Shown piece by piece: positions 45,372-54,814 of a stretch of DNA of 64,000 bases (within the stretch, counting starts at the first letter, position 1; the number at the start of each line of letters is the position of its first letter). Source of the stretch: Bacteroidales bacterium (lineage in GTDB: Bacteria; Bacteroidota; Bacteroidia; Bacteroidales; Bacteroidaceae); the NCBI GenBank assembly GCA_015654535.1, contig JAATGU010000148.1, positions 1 to 64,000 of the forward strand. The letters are read 5' to 3'. Made by a program: the position numbers and the translations under genes. The notes under the pieces were generated by a model. It did no database searches. It was not told where the DNA came from and saw only the letters and a program-made list of their open reading frames with translations.

Positions 45372-45578
45372 CAACTTATCAACAAGATGTTTATTTAAAT
45401 ATATAAATAACTTATAATCAATACTTATAATGTCATTTTCCTGTTTATAATAAGGCTATAACTATATTTAATATACTAATAACTTTAAAAACAAATAAAA
45501 ACAAATATATTTACCAACACTATTAACAGTCTATATTAAGTATTATTAGATTTTTTAAATAGGAATGGAAAATAAAAT
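45372..45578 (+). other. Roughly 200-nt AT-rich leader of nadA
   Basis: Between the promoter and the nadA start lie about 200 bp with no ORF and no strong hairpin. The repeat ACTTATAAT occurs twice (near 45408 and 45421). I see no known riboswitch, but the length is unusual compared with the short leaders of neighbouring genes. Confidence 0.3.
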
Positions 45579-46580
45579 ATGAACATAATGATAAAAGAAG
45601 AATGGTTGAAAAAAGGATTTGCAGATGAAATTGTCGATCAGGGAATAGACATTAAAGCTGCTATTGGTTCTTTAAAAAAAGAAAAGAATGCTGTGATTCT
45701 GGCTCACTATTACCAAACTGGTGATATACAAGATATAGCTGATTTTGTAGGAGATAGTTTGGCTCTTGCTCAATGGGCTGCTAAAACAAAAGCAGATATA
45801 ATTGTTCTTTGTGGTGTTCATTTTATGGGTGAAACAGCAAAGATAATTTGTCCTGATAAGAAAGTATTGGTACCTGATTTAAATGCAGGCTGTTCTCTTG
45901 CCGATAGTTGTCCGGCTGATAAGTTTGCATTGTTTGTTAAGGAACATCCTGATCACACTGTTATTTCCTATGTTAATACTACAGCTGCTGTAAAGGCGCT
46001 GACAGATATTGTAGTGACCTCTACTAATGCTAAACAAATAGTAGAGAGTTTCCCTAAAGATGAGAAAATAATATTTGGTCCGGATAGGAATTTAGGTAAT
46101 TATATCAATTCTATTACGAATAGGAATATGTTGTTATGGGATGGCGCTTGTCACGTACACGAACAATTTTCTGTTGAAAAGATTGTTGCATTAAAGAAGG
46201 AATATCCTGATGCACTTATATTAGCTCATCCTGAATGTAAAGGCGCTGTGTTGACGCTCGCCGATTTTGTAGGTTCCACAGCAGCGTTACTTAAATATGC
46301 TGTTAAAACGGATAAAAAGAACCTTATTATCGCTACAGAGTCAGGAGTTATTCATGAGATGCGTAAGCAATGCCCTGAAAAAAACTTTATTCCAGCTCCT
46401 CCTAATGATAGTACGTGTGCATGCAATGAATGTAATTTTATGCGATTAAACACAATGAAGAAGCTTTATAATTGTTTAAAATATGAATGGCCAACCATTG
46501 AAGTAGATGAAGAAATAGCAAAAAAAGCTATAAAGCCAATAAAGAAAATGCTTGATATTTCAGAGAAATTAGGATTATAG
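45579..46580 (+). CDS. nadA: Quinolinate synthase NadA
   Basis: The 333-residue [4Fe-4S] enzyme condenses iminoaspartate (from NadB) with dihydroxyacetone phosphate to make quinolinate. Three pseudo-repeat domains are visible, with NAVILAHYYQTGDIQDIADF, the Cys ligand in VLCGVHFMGETAK, DLNAGCSLADSCP, HPECKGAVL, and the C-terminal CACNECNFMRLN with the last cluster ligands. A second ATG three codons in (45588) is an alternative start. A hairpin terminator follows. Confidence 0.95.
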   Translation: MNIMIKEEWLKKGFADEIVDQGIDIKAAIGSLKKEKNAVILAHYYQTGDIQDIADFVGDSLALAQWAAKTKADIIVLCGVHFMGETAKIICPDKKVLVPDLNAGCSLADSCPADKFALFVKEHPDHTVISYVNTTAAVKALTDIVVTSTNAKQIVESFPKDEKIIFGPDRNLGNYINSITNRNMLLWDGACHVHEQFSVEKIVALKKEYPDALILAHPECKGAVLTLADFVGSTAALLKYAVKTDKKNLIIATESGVIHEMRKQCPEKNFIPAPPNDSTCACNECNFMRLNTMKKLYNCLKYEWPTIEVDEEIAKKAIKPIKKMLDISEKLGL

Positions 46581-46623
46581 TTGACTTTTGTTACGAATAA
46601 TAAATTCATCCGACTGTTTATAG

Positions 46624-46680
46624 GATGCAGATGGTATACATAAAATAGTTATTTATGTACATCATCTGCATCACTTTTAT
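46624..46680 (+). terminator. Terminator between nadA and the PorZ-like gene
   Basis: GATGCAGATG (46624-46633) pairs perfectly with CATCTGCATC (46663-46672), with an internal ACATAAA/TTTATGT stem, followed by ACTTTTAT. It lies between convergent genes. Confidence 0.75.
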
Positions 46681-46692
46681 AAATTATAGCTT

Positions 46693-49011
46693 TTATTTTA
46701 TCACTAATATTTTGGTAGCAATACCTTCTTTTCCTTCAGAATCTGCTGCCATAACAAGATATACACCTGATGATACTCTTTTGCCTTGAACATTTTTTCC
46801 ATTCCAGGTAAATTGTCCGCCAACGGAAGTTCCTGTATAAATAAGATTTCCATTAATATCTGTGATTTTAACGTCACTATCTCGTATTAAATCAGTTACA
46901 GTAATTAAGCCGGTGTAATCAGGACGTACAGGATTAGGATACGCATGAGCATTTTCTGAAAAACTAGTTCCTCCTTCAGTAGCATCACTCATATAAGATA
47001 TTAGTCCTTGGTCGGTTCCAATAAAAAGTTCTCCGGTATTTGGATTGATAGCAAGAGATTGGACTTTATTAGATAGAATGGGACTATTACTTGTTGAGAA
47101 GTGATGAATCGTTTCCAATCCATCTTCACTTAATAAAAACAGTCCATTATCTTCTGTACCTATCCATTTTCTATTAGCTCCATCAATACATATTGCACGG
47201 ATTTTTTCATTGGCTAAAAGAAAGTCTGCAAGATTGGTTCCATCATTACGGGGAACTTTTATTTGAGTGCAGTAAAAGTCATCGTTAAAAAAATTAGTAG
47301 GATTATTTATGATAAGAGGACCTTTATTAGTTCCTATCCATATAACTCCATTTTTGTCTTCCGCAATGGAGAACATATTTAGTTTTCCTAAATTAGTACC
47401 ATCTTGATTGACAAAAGATCCAATAAATTTAGTTTGATCGTCAGTGGTATCTTCTAAAGTTCCATTCGTGTTAAAACAAAAAATGCCTGGTTCGCCTCTC
47501 ATTATCGTAACCCATGCCCACCCTCTTTTATCAAAAAAAATATTTTCAGGCGTCTCTGTTTTACTAATTTCCGAATGATAAAAACTTATCCATTTTCCAT
47601 CGTCTTTTAATACATTAATAATACTATCTACTCCTGCATTTACCATCCATAAATTATGATTTTTATCATATTGAAGTCCATTTGTTCTGGTAAATATTAA
47701 GCCATAAAGTTTTTCAGGAAAAATATTTTTTAAAGTACTGTTATTTATGTTATATAATTTAACGAAATCTTTATTTTTAAATTCATAAATACCTTCTCCT
47801 CCTGAAGATGCAAAATAGTGATTCGGATCATTGGGGTCTTGTACTACAGAAGTAATATCTTTGTAATCTAATCCCGTAATTTCTTTGATACCATTTTCTT
47901 GAAAATTAGACCAGGTATTATCTTCAAACATCATAATTGTTCCGGGATTATTTAATCTGATGTCTGCCATTCCTCCGCCACATATTAGTAATTTATTATT
48001 AGTAAATGTCATATAGTATGGAAGATTTCTTATAGGGCTATTTGGTATAATAGAAGAAATACTTTTTTCTAGTTTATTATTTACTAATTTATATCCGTTT
48101 AATCCTTTATCTCCGTTACTTCCCCAATAAATATCGTTGTTTTTAGTGTATGATAAGTGATTAAAAGTATCTTCTAAATCCATATATTTCGGAGAATAAT
48201 CGTAATGATCAAATAAAGCAATAGAATTATTACCCCCTACTATAAGTTTATCATCATATATCTCTTCAAATAAATAGTTTCCACCTACTAATTGAACAAG
48301 ACTTTGCTGATTACTATCATATAAATAAATTCCGTTATCTTGTTTATCTTGTTTATCTTGTTTATTACATATTATTTTATTTTCAAAAAGGTCAAGGTCA
48401 ATAAATACATTATTATCTGTCAGAGTCCAATTGCTATTATCTAATAAATTATCAGTGATTTTACCCGTATATAAACCATTTTCTGTAGCGGCATAAATAA
48501 CATTATCCTTAACTATAGAGGCATATACTTTTTTGTTTAAAATATAAGTATTAGTTATTTCTTTCTTTTTTAGATTAAGAATTAATATTCCAAAATTGGT
48601 AGAAAAATATGCATAATCACCATTTATATTTATGCTATTTAATGTCTTATCCTGACTCATTGTTTTATTCATGAAATCAGGTATATTATATATATTATCG
48701 TTTATAAGAAGATCAATATTAGAATTTTTATATACAATAATAAGTGCATTGTGAGTATTGCTATATTTTATGTAACTAATACTATTATCGCTTAAAATAT
48801 TTACCTTATCATATAAGCGGATACTTTGATCTTCAGTATCGTATGAAAATAAAGCATCATTGCTTAATGCATATATCAAGTTACCAGCAGGAGCCGTTTG
48901 GGTGACGTTATTGTATGCCAGATGGGCTTGCCACTCTCCTATTGCCATTTGGGCAAAAGCAGAAGATGTTATAAGAAGAAAAAATAGAAGGCTATAAATT
49001 ATTTTTTTCAT
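46693..49011 (-). CDS. PorZ-like double beta-propeller protein with C-terminal sorting domain
   Basis: I chose the ATG at 49011 (772 residues); a TTG lies two codons earlier. The protein has a signal peptide ([18 protein letters not shown]) and two seven-bladed-type propellers. The repeats are weak in the first half, then clear two-component-regulator propeller units such as [35 protein letters not shown] and [16 protein letters not shown]-terminal beta-sandwich follows ([35 protein letters not shown]). Length and domain order match PorZ, a surface component of the type IX secretion system in Porphyromonas. No other T9SS gene is seen here. The start overlaps the end of rdgB by 20 bp. Confidence 0.75.
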   Translation of the reverse strand: MKKIIYSLLFFLLITSSAFAQMAIGEWQAHLAYNNVTQTAPAGNLIYALSNDALFSYDTEDQSIRLYDKVNILSDNSISYIKYSNTHNALIIVYKNSNIDLLINDNIYNIPDFMNKTMSQDKTLNSININGDYAYFSTNFGILILNLKKKEITNTYILNKKVYASIVKDNVIYAATENGLYTGKITDNLLDNSNWTLTDNNVFIDLDLFENKIICNKQDKQDKQDNGIYLYDSNQQSLVQLVGGNYLFEEIYDDKLIVGGNNSIALFDHYDYSPKYMDLEDTFNHLSYTKNNDIYWGSNGDKGLNGYKLVNNKLEKSISSIIPNSPIRNLPYYMTFTNNKLLICGGGMADIRLNNPGTIMMFEDNTWSNFQENGIKEITGLDYKDITSVVQDPNDPNHYFASSGGEGIYEFKNKDFVKLYNINNSTLKNIFPEKLYGLIFTRTNGLQYDKNHNLWMVNAGVDSIINVLKDDGKWISFYHSEISKTETPENIFFDKRGWAWVTIMRGEPGIFCFNTNGTLEDTTDDQTKFIGSFVNQDGTNLGKLNMFSIAEDKNGVIWIGTNKGPLIINNPTNFFNDDFYCTQIKVPRNDGTNLADFLLANEKIRAICIDGANRKWIGTEDNGLFLLSEDGLETIHHFSTSNSPILSNKVQSLAINPNTGELFIGTDQGLISYMSDATEGGTSFSENAHAYPNPVRPDYTGLITVTDLIRDSDVKITDINGNLIYTGTSVGGQFTWNGKNVQGKRVSSGVYLVMAADSEGKEGIATKILVIK
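48335..48361. repeat. Three 9-bp in-frame tandem repeats inside the PorZ-like gene
   Basis: TTATCTTGT occurs three times in a row. On the coding strand it encodes KQD repeats ([10 protein letters not shown]). Copy-number change would alter the protein without a frameshift. Confidence 0.8.
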
Positions 49012-49594
49012 AGTCAAATTCCTTTAAGAAATCACATAGCTTATTTATAGCTAACGCACGATGACTAATTTTATTTTTTATATCGCTTCCTAATTCTGCA
49101 AAAGTTTTATCATATCCTTCCGGAACAAAAATAGGATCATAACCAAAACCTGAATTTCCGCGTTTTTCTTTTATGATGTTTCCTCTGATTATTCCTTCGA
49201 ATAGATATTGCTTATTATTTATAATCAATGAAACGGCTGTTCTGAATTGTGCCTTTCTATTCTCTATACCTTCCATGTTCTTTAGAACCTTAAGCATATT
49301 TGCTTCAGAACTTTTTTCACTTCCTGCATATCTTGCCGAGTAAACCCCCGGTTCGTTGTTTAGTACTTCAATCTCTAGTCCGGTATCGTCAGCAAAACAG
49401 TTTAAGGCATAATTTTCATGAATATATTGTGCTTTTAGAAGTGCATTTCCTTCTAATGTTTCTGCTGTTTCCGGAATATCAACATCACAATTTATGTCTT
49501 TCAAACTAAGTAGTTCTACTTTATTTCTTAATATAGCTGATACTTCTTCTAATTTATGCTTATTGTTAGTGGCGAAAACAAGTTTATTCTTCAT
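48992..49594 (-). CDS. rdgB: XTP/dITP diphosphatase (HAM1/RdgB)
   Basis: The ATG at 49594 (200 residues) gives the family start [20 protein letters not shown]. The house-cleaning pyrophosphatase hydrolyses dITP, XTP and other non-canonical purine triphosphates. Recognisable parts are the N-terminal S/T-x-N-x2-K motif (ATNNKHK), [20 protein letters not shown] with catalytic Asp residues, and [20 protein letters not shown]. Length is normal. It lies in the leuS-yitT-rdgB-porZ-like series, with 180 bp and a tandem repeat between it and yitT. Confidence 0.95.
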   Translation of the reverse strand: MKNKLVFATNNKHKLEEVSAILRNKVELLSLKDINCDVDIPETAETLEGNALLKAQYIHENYALNCFADDTGLEIEVLNNEPGVYSARYAGSEKSSEANMLKVLKNMEGIENRKAQFRTAVSLIINNKQYLFEGIIRGNIIKEKRGNSGFGYDPIFVPEGYDKTFAELGSDIKNKISHRALAINKLCDFLKEFDYEKNNL

Positions 49595-49699
49595 TTGATT
49601 CTTCAATATTTTATAAAAAATGTATTTCATCCATCACTCTATCACTAATTGGTCTGAAACCATTTATCAGTAGTGTTTTTAGAGAGTGACGGATGCTTT

Positions 49700-49754
49700 T
49701 TATCTCTCACTTATCTCTCACTTATCTCTCACTTATCTCTCACTTATCTCTCAC
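49700..49754. repeat. Five perfect 11-bp tandem repeats
   Basis: The unit TTATCTCTCAC is repeated five times without a mismatch between the yitT stop codon and the rdgB start. Imperfectly inverted flanks occur upstream: CATCCATCACTCT near 49629 and AGAGTGACGGATG near 49683-49695 pair at 12 of 13 positions. A short GTGAT/ATCAC repeat follows at 49763-49774. Confidence 0.9.
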
Positions 49755-49774
49755 TTTTAGAGGTGATCCATCAC

Positions 49775-50656
49775 TTATTTAACCTTTATTGTATCAAAAC
49801 CTTCTCCGTAAACTCCAATGACCGAACTCTGAGAAACAAAAGCATTAGGATCAATGTCTTTTACTAAACGGAATATTTCTATAGACTGGCTTTTTTTAGC
49901 CAATACAACAAGTACTTTAACAGAATTTTTACTGTACCATCCTTGTCCATCTAAAACGGTAACCCCTCTATGAGTCTCTTTGGTAATTCTTTCGGCTATC
50001 TCTTCATACTGTTTTGAAAAAATAAAGAATTGTACAGATTGTCGGGCGCTGTTTACTATCAAGTCTAGTACATAACTAATAACTACAAGAGTGGTGAATC
50101 CGAATACCACTCTTTTCCAATCATGAAAGACAAAATAACAAGACGAAATGATAACTATGTCGCAATATAAGATCATTCGTCCAAAGGTGACATCCCGATA
50201 CTTGTTCACAATAGCTGCAATAATATCTGTGCCACCCGTGCTGCCGTTGTTTACAAATACGATTCCTAAGCCCGCTCCGCACAGACTTGCTCCAATGATG
50301 CAAGCCATAAATTCTTGTCCGGGTCCAAGTACTTGTATTTTCCCTACTATTTGTTGGAATAGCCACAAGAAGAAGGTAAGGGTAAAGATAGCAAAAGTGG
50401 TTTTTATGCTGAATTTAGGACCTAATAATTTAATAGCAAAGGTCAGTAGAAAAGCATTTATTATAAAGTAACTAAATTGAATTGGTATTCCCGATGCATA
50501 ATAAATAATAGCGGAAATACCTGTTACGCCGCCAGTGGTTATTTGGTAAGGTAACAAAAAGGCTGCCCAACCTAGTGAATAACAAGCTAGTCCTAAAATA
50601 ATTAGAAAATAATCTCTTACTTCTCTTAAGATTTCTGCTTTTTGAAATTTTATCAT
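49775..50656 (-). CDS. YitT family membrane protein (DUF2179 C-terminus)
   Basis: The 293-residue protein has five to six membrane helices in the first 190 residues, with the conserved GLACYSLGWAAFLLPYQITT, GGVTGISAIIYY and VNNGSTGGTDIIAAIVNKY motifs. A C-terminal soluble DUF2179 domain of about 80 residues follows (RGVTVLDGQGWYSKNSVKVL). The function of YitT proteins is not settled. It starts 15 bp after leuS on the same strand. Confidence 0.9.
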   Translation of the reverse strand: MIKFQKAEILREVRDYFLIILGLACYSLGWAAFLLPYQITTGGVTGISAIIYYASGIPIQFSYFIINAFLLTFAIKLLGPKFSIKTTFAIFTLTFFLWLFQQIVGKIQVLGPGQEFMACIIGASLCGAGLGIVFVNNGSTGGTDIIAAIVNKYRDVTFGRMILYCDIVIISSCYFVFHDWKRVVFGFTTLVVISYVLDLIVNSARQSVQFFIFSKQYEEIAERITKETHRGVTVLDGQGWYSKNSVKVLVVLAKKSQSIEIFRLVKDIDPNAFVSQSSVIGVYGEGFDTIKVK

Positions 50657-50671
50657 TTTAGTCTTCCGGAT

Positions 50672-53461
50672 TTAAACCACTATATTTACAATTTTTTTTG
50701 GAACAATAATTACTTTCTTAACAGGTTTTCCTTCGATCCATTTCTGTGCTCCTTCTGATGATAAAACAGTTTCCTGAATGGTATTGTTGTCTGCATCCGA
50801 AGCAAATTCCATACTAAAACGCGCTTTTCCATTAAAGGATATAGTATAATTCACTACATCTTCTTTGAGATACTCTTCATTATAGGATGGCCACTGAGCA
50901 TCGCATACGGAAGTTGTATTTCCCAATGCAGACCATAGCTCTTCGCTGATATGAGGAGCAAAAGGAGCTAAAAGAATAACCAGATTCCTGAGCACTTCTT
51001 TCTTGTTGCATTTTAGCGTAGACAGTTCGTTCACACAGATCATAAAGGCACTTACAGAGGTGTTGTAAGAGAATTGCTCAATATCGCCGGATACCTTCTT
51101 TATCAATTTATGGATGGATTTTAATTCTTCTTTGGTAGCTGGTTGGTCCTGAACGATATACTCTCCTGTTTTGTTATAAAAGAGTGCCCAGAATTTACGG
51201 ATAAAACGGTGAACTCCGTCAATGCCATTCGTATCCCATGGTTTGGATTGTTCTACCGGACCGAGGAACATTTCATACATTCTCAGGGTATCCGCGCCAT
51301 ATTTATCGACAATCATATCAGGATTGACCACATTGAACATGGACTTGCTCATTTTCTCCACAGCCCATCCGCAGACATACTTGCCGTCTTCAAAAATGAA
51401 TTCTGCCGTTTTATATTCAGGATGCCAGTTCTTAAAGCCCTCTAAGTCAAGAATATCGTTGCTTACAATATTTACGTCCACGTGTAGCGGAGTTACGTCG
51501 TATTGATTTTTCAGGTTCAGCGAAACAAAGGTGTTGGTATCTTTTATGCGATACACAAAGTTACTTCTCCCCTGAATCATTCCCTGGTTAATCAACTTCT
51601 GAAAAGGTTCTTCTTTGATAGATACACCGATATCGTGCAGGAATTTGTTCCAGAAACGAGAATAGATTAAGTGTCCGGTGGCATGTTCCGTGCCGCCCAC
51701 GTAAAGGTCTACGTTTTGCCAATAAGCATTTGCCTTGGGAGAAACCAAAGCCTCTGTATTATGTGGATCCATATAGCGAAGATAATAAGCGCTTGATCCT
51801 GCAAATCCCGGCATGGTATTCAGTTCTAGTGGATAACCTTCTTCGGTTTTCCAGTCTTTTGCCCGCCCAAGGGGTGGCTCACCTGTCTCGGTAGGCAGAA
51901 ATTTGTCTACTTCCGGAAGTTCCAAAGGAAGCTTACTTTCATCGAGCATATAAGGTATTCCCTCTTTGTAATACACGGGGAACGGTTCGCCCCAATAGCG
52001 TTGGCGGGAGAAGATGGCGTCGCGAAGGCGGAAATTCACCTTCACTTTTCCCAGATTAGTTTCCTTGATATATATTTTTGTCTTGGCAATTGCCTCTTTT
52101 ATAGTTAGTCCGTTTAGTACCAAACCGCCTTCAACTGCATCTTCTTGGCGTGGGGAATTCATCATAATTCCTTCTTTTGCATCAAAGCTTTCTTCAGAAA
52201 CATCGCAGCCTTCAATGAGCGGACGAATTTCCAAACCGAAATGTTTGGCAAAAGCATAGTCTCGACTATCGTGTGCCGGTACAGCCATGATGGCTCCGGT
52301 TCCGTATCCTGCCAATACATAATCGCTGATCCACACAGGAATTGCTTCTCTGGTGAGTGGATTGATAGCGTAAGATCCGGAGAATACACCACTTACCCTT
52401 CGGTCAGCGATACGTTCCCGTTCCGTTCTTTTTTTTGTTACGTCAAGGTAGGCTTGTACTTCTTTTTTTTGAGTATTGGTAGTTAGTTGGGCTACCAGCT
52501 CACTTTCGGGGGCCAACACCATGAAAGTCACTCCGAATATTGTATCCGCGCGAGTGGTAAAGATGGTAAATTCGAGATTGGAGTCCTTTACGTTGAACTT
52601 CATTTCAGCACCCTCACTCCTACCAATCCAGTTTTTTTGTGTCTCCTTCAATGAATCCGTCCAGTCCACTGTGCTCAGTCCATCGAGCAAACGTTGGGCA
52701 TAAGCCGAAACCCGTAAACACCATTGGCGCATCACCTTTTGAATTACCGGATGACCGCCGCGCTGTGAAACGCCATCCACCACTTCATCGTTGGCCAATA
52801 CAGTTCCAAGTGCCGGACACCAGTTAACCATCGTGTCACCCAAGTAGGCAATCCGGTAGTTTAATAAAGTCTCTTGCTGTTCTTTTTCAGTTTTAGCACG
52901 CCACTCTTCCGCGGTAAACGACAGTTCTTCAGAGCAAGCGGCATTTAGTCCTTGAGTACCTTTCGTTTCAAACCTCTTGATAAGATCGGTTATCGGCGTA
53001 GCTTTCTTCGCATCGTTATCATAATAATGCTTGAACATTTGTTGAAAAGCCCATTGTGTCCATTTATAATAATCCGGTTCGCAGGTGCGTATTTCCCTAC
53101 TCCAGTCGAATGAGAATCCTATTTTATCTAATTGTTCACGGTAGCGATTAATATTGTTTACAGTAGTTATAGCAGGGTGCTGTCCCGTTTGAATGGCATA
53201 TTGTTCCGCAGGTAAGCCATAAGCGTCGTACCCCATCGGGTTTAGTACGTTAAAGCCTTGCAGACGTTTGTAGCGGGCATAAATATCAGATGCGATGTAT
53301 CCTAGTGGATGGCCCACGTGAAGCCCTGCGCCCGAGGGGTAAGGAAACATATTGAGCACATAAAATTTCTTTTTTGATTCGTCCTCCGTTACTTGATAAG
53401 TATTTTGTTCTACCCATCGTTTCTGCCATTTCTTCTCAATCTCCCTGAAATTATATTCCAT
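50672..53461 (-). CDS. leuS: Leucyl-tRNA synthetase
   Basis: The 929-residue class I synthetase attaches leucine to tRNA(Leu). The HIGH signature is HVGH in [16 protein letters not shown] (about 38-53). The zinc/CP1 editing insertion has [12 protein letters not shown] and [19 protein letters not shown]. The catalytic KMSKS motif is in [15 protein letters not shown], followed by the anticodon-binding domain ([17 protein letters not shown]). Length matches bacterial LeuRS with a slightly longer editing region. It is the first gene of the minus-strand series and has its own promoter. Confidence 0.97.
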   Translation of the reverse strand: MEYNFREIEKKWQKRWVEQNTYQVTEDESKKKFYVLNMFPYPSGAGLHVGHPLGYIASDIYARYKRLQGFNVLNPMGYDAYGLPAEQYAIQTGQHPAITTVNNINRYREQLDKIGFSFDWSREIRTCEPDYYKWTQWAFQQMFKHYYDNDAKKATPITDLIKRFETKGTQGLNAACSEELSFTAEEWRAKTEKEQQETLLNYRIAYLGDTMVNWCPALGTVLANDEVVDGVSQRGGHPVIQKVMRQWCLRVSAYAQRLLDGLSTVDWTDSLKETQKNWIGRSEGAEMKFNVKDSNLEFTIFTTRADTIFGVTFMVLAPESELVAQLTTNTQKKEVQAYLDVTKKRTERERIADRRVSGVFSGSYAINPLTREAIPVWISDYVLAGYGTGAIMAVPAHDSRDYAFAKHFGLEIRPLIEGCDVSEESFDAKEGIMMNSPRQEDAVEGGLVLNGLTIKEAIAKTKIYIKETNLGKVKVNFRLRDAIFSRQRYWGEPFPVYYKEGIPYMLDESKLPLELPEVDKFLPTETGEPPLGRAKDWKTEEGYPLELNTMPGFAGSSAYYLRYMDPHNTEALVSPKANAYWQNVDLYVGGTEHATGHLIYSRFWNKFLHDIGVSIKEEPFQKLINQGMIQGRSNFVYRIKDTNTFVSLNLKNQYDVTPLHVDVNIVSNDILDLEGFKNWHPEYKTAEFIFEDGKYVCGWAVEKMSKSMFNVVNPDMIVDKYGADTLRMYEMFLGPVEQSKPWDTNGIDGVHRFIRKFWALFYNKTGEYIVQDQPATKEELKSIHKLIKKVSGDIEQFSYNTSVSAFMICVNELSTLKCNKKEVLRNLVILLAPFAPHISEELWSALGNTTSVCDAQWPSYNEEYLKEDVVNYTISFNGKARFSMEFASDADNNTIQETVLSSEGAQKWIEGKPVKKVIIVPKKIVNIVV

Positions 53462-53518
53462 AACAATACTCTTTTATCTTTATGCGTTAGTTAATACGTA
53501 ATAACATCTATTAGAGGG

Positions 53519-53526
53519 CAAAGATA
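53519..53526 (-). promoter_or_regulatory. Bacteroides -7 element for leuS
   Basis: The minus strand reads TATCTTTG (TAnnTTTG), 58 bp upstream of the leuS ATG. Confidence 0.5.
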
Positions 53527-53606
53527 ATGAAAGAAAAGGTTACTTGACGTTTCTTTTCGTAAATTCTTGTAGGTTTTGTGGACTCTCCGCGCTTATTAAT
53601 TATTTG

Positions 53607-53680
53607 TTGTACAAAAGATTGTTTTCTTTTGTACAGAATATTATATTATTTTGTACAGAACAATTCAATCTTTTGTACAA
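53607..53680. repeat. Palindrome array B: four TGTACA boxes, 22-bp period
   Basis: TGTACA boxes start at 53608, 53630, 53652 and 53674, each exactly 22 bp apart with 16-bp spacers. The outer arms TTGTACAAAAGATTG (53607-53621) and CAATCTTTTGTACAA (53666-53680) are perfect inverted repeats. The two inner boxes lie in identical TTTTGTACAGAA units (53627-53638, 53649-53660). The array lies between the divergent leuS and PH-protein promoters. 53651-53680 on the minus strand matches 28 of 30 bases of array A. Confidence 0.9.
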
Positions 53681-53737
53681 TATAAAATTAATGCCTCAAA
53701 TAGTTTGATAAAATAACTGAAAACACAAAAATAATTA

Positions 53738-53745
53738 TACCTTTG
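53738..53745 (+). promoter_or_regulatory. Bacteroides -7 element for the gene at 53769
   Basis: TACCTTTG matches TAnnTTTG, 23 bp upstream of the ATG at 53769. Confidence 0.5.
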
Positions 53746-53768
53746 TAACTAACCAATTGACAATCGTT

Positions 53769-54704
53769 ATGAAAACAATCACCCTTTATCTCGGCAAGAA
53801 ATACTGGATTTTTTGGTTAGCAGTAGTTCTTTTATCTTGTATTCTTCTGTTTGCGGTCATAGAAGAATTTCTTGTTATGATCTACCTCTATTTATTCTTT
53901 TTATTCCCACTCTTATTTTATGCCTTCTCCAAGGGAATCGGGAAAATAACTTTAAAGGAAGATGCCATTTTACTTCATACTCTTTTTGGATTTCGTAGAG
54001 CAAGAATCGCTTTAAAGGAACTCAAAGGATTTGAATTTATGAGAGATTATTACTTTTCCGTCCCTAAAGGAAAAGGGAGGTATCTTGGAATAAGTGGGCC
54101 AACCGTCATTATCTTTCATTATAATTCCGGTCGCCGTCGAGCCTATTCTTTGTTTGGTTTCCGGCAGATAATGGTTGTCTTGACCTATCTATTGAGTAAT
54201 CATATTCCCTTTCTAAACCATAAACCAACCGATCCTCTGGATAAAAGAGTGGAGGGAGCCATTTATCAAAAATCAGGATTAAGGGTATTTATGACCGTAA
54301 TATTTCCCATATTCTTGTTGCTTGTGGTAACAGCAGTTTCCGCCTGCTTATTAATGTCTGAGTATAACCAGAAATTTTCGCATCTTTTCCTTTGCATACT
54401 TCCATTTTTGTTATATTTATTTTACTCCTATTGGGAGCGGATGTATTATCTTGTGCTGAATGACCAGTCCTTTATAATAAAGAATCTGATGGGAAGAAGA
54501 AGCCGGGAATTCAAGTATAGCGATATGATGAAGACTTCATTCGGTTCAAGTCTGGGCAAAGGAACTTTTCTTTATCTCGAGATGTTGGATAAAAATTATA
54601 AATATTACCAGTTTCCTCTGGATATGCTTCCTCGTAAACAAGTGAAAGAGATTGTGAAAATATTCAGAGAAAAAGGTATTGATGCAACAAATGAATGCTG
54701 TTAG
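53769..54704 (+). CDS. Membrane protein with two PH-like modules
   Basis: I chose the ATG at 53769 (311 residues). The protein has two similar halves. Each has a membrane hairpin (residues about 13-55 and 175-220) followed by a beta-rich module: KITLKEDAILLHTLFGFRRA in the first half, and MYYLVLNDQSFIIKNLMGRR in the second. Both modules fit the bacterial PH-like pattern seen also in the gene at 22477. Function is unknown; it may sense or bind at the inner membrane. It is transcribed from the -7 element at 53738 and lies downstream of palindrome array B. Confidence 0.55.
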   Translation: MKTITLYLGKKYWIFWLAVVLLSCILLFAVIEEFLVMIYLYLFFLFPLLFYAFSKGIGKITLKEDAILLHTLFGFRRARIALKELKGFEFMRDYYFSVPKGKGRYLGISGPTVIIFHYNSGRRRAYSLFGFRQIMVVLTYLLSNHIPFLNHKPTDPLDKRVEGAIYQKSGLRVFMTVIFPIFLLLVVTAVSACLLMSEYNQKFSHLFLCILPFLLYLFYSYWERMYYLVLNDQSFIIKNLMGRRSREFKYSDMMKTSFGSSLGKGTFLYLEMLDKNYKYYQFPLDMLPRKQVKEIVKIFREKGIDATNECC

Positions 54705-54773
54705 CTCACTTTTTTGCTTCTGAAATTATGCAACTTTACACTTTAGTGTTCTGCTTTTATTGGTAAAAAGAAC

Positions 54774-54781
54774 TATATTTG
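54774..54781 (+). promoter_or_regulatory. Bacteroides -7 element for mutS
   Basis: TATATTTG matches TAnnTTTG, 33 bp upstream of the chosen GTG start at 54815. Confidence 0.45.
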
Positions 54782-54814
54782 CACATATTATTCATAAAAA
54801 TAAAGGAATATACC

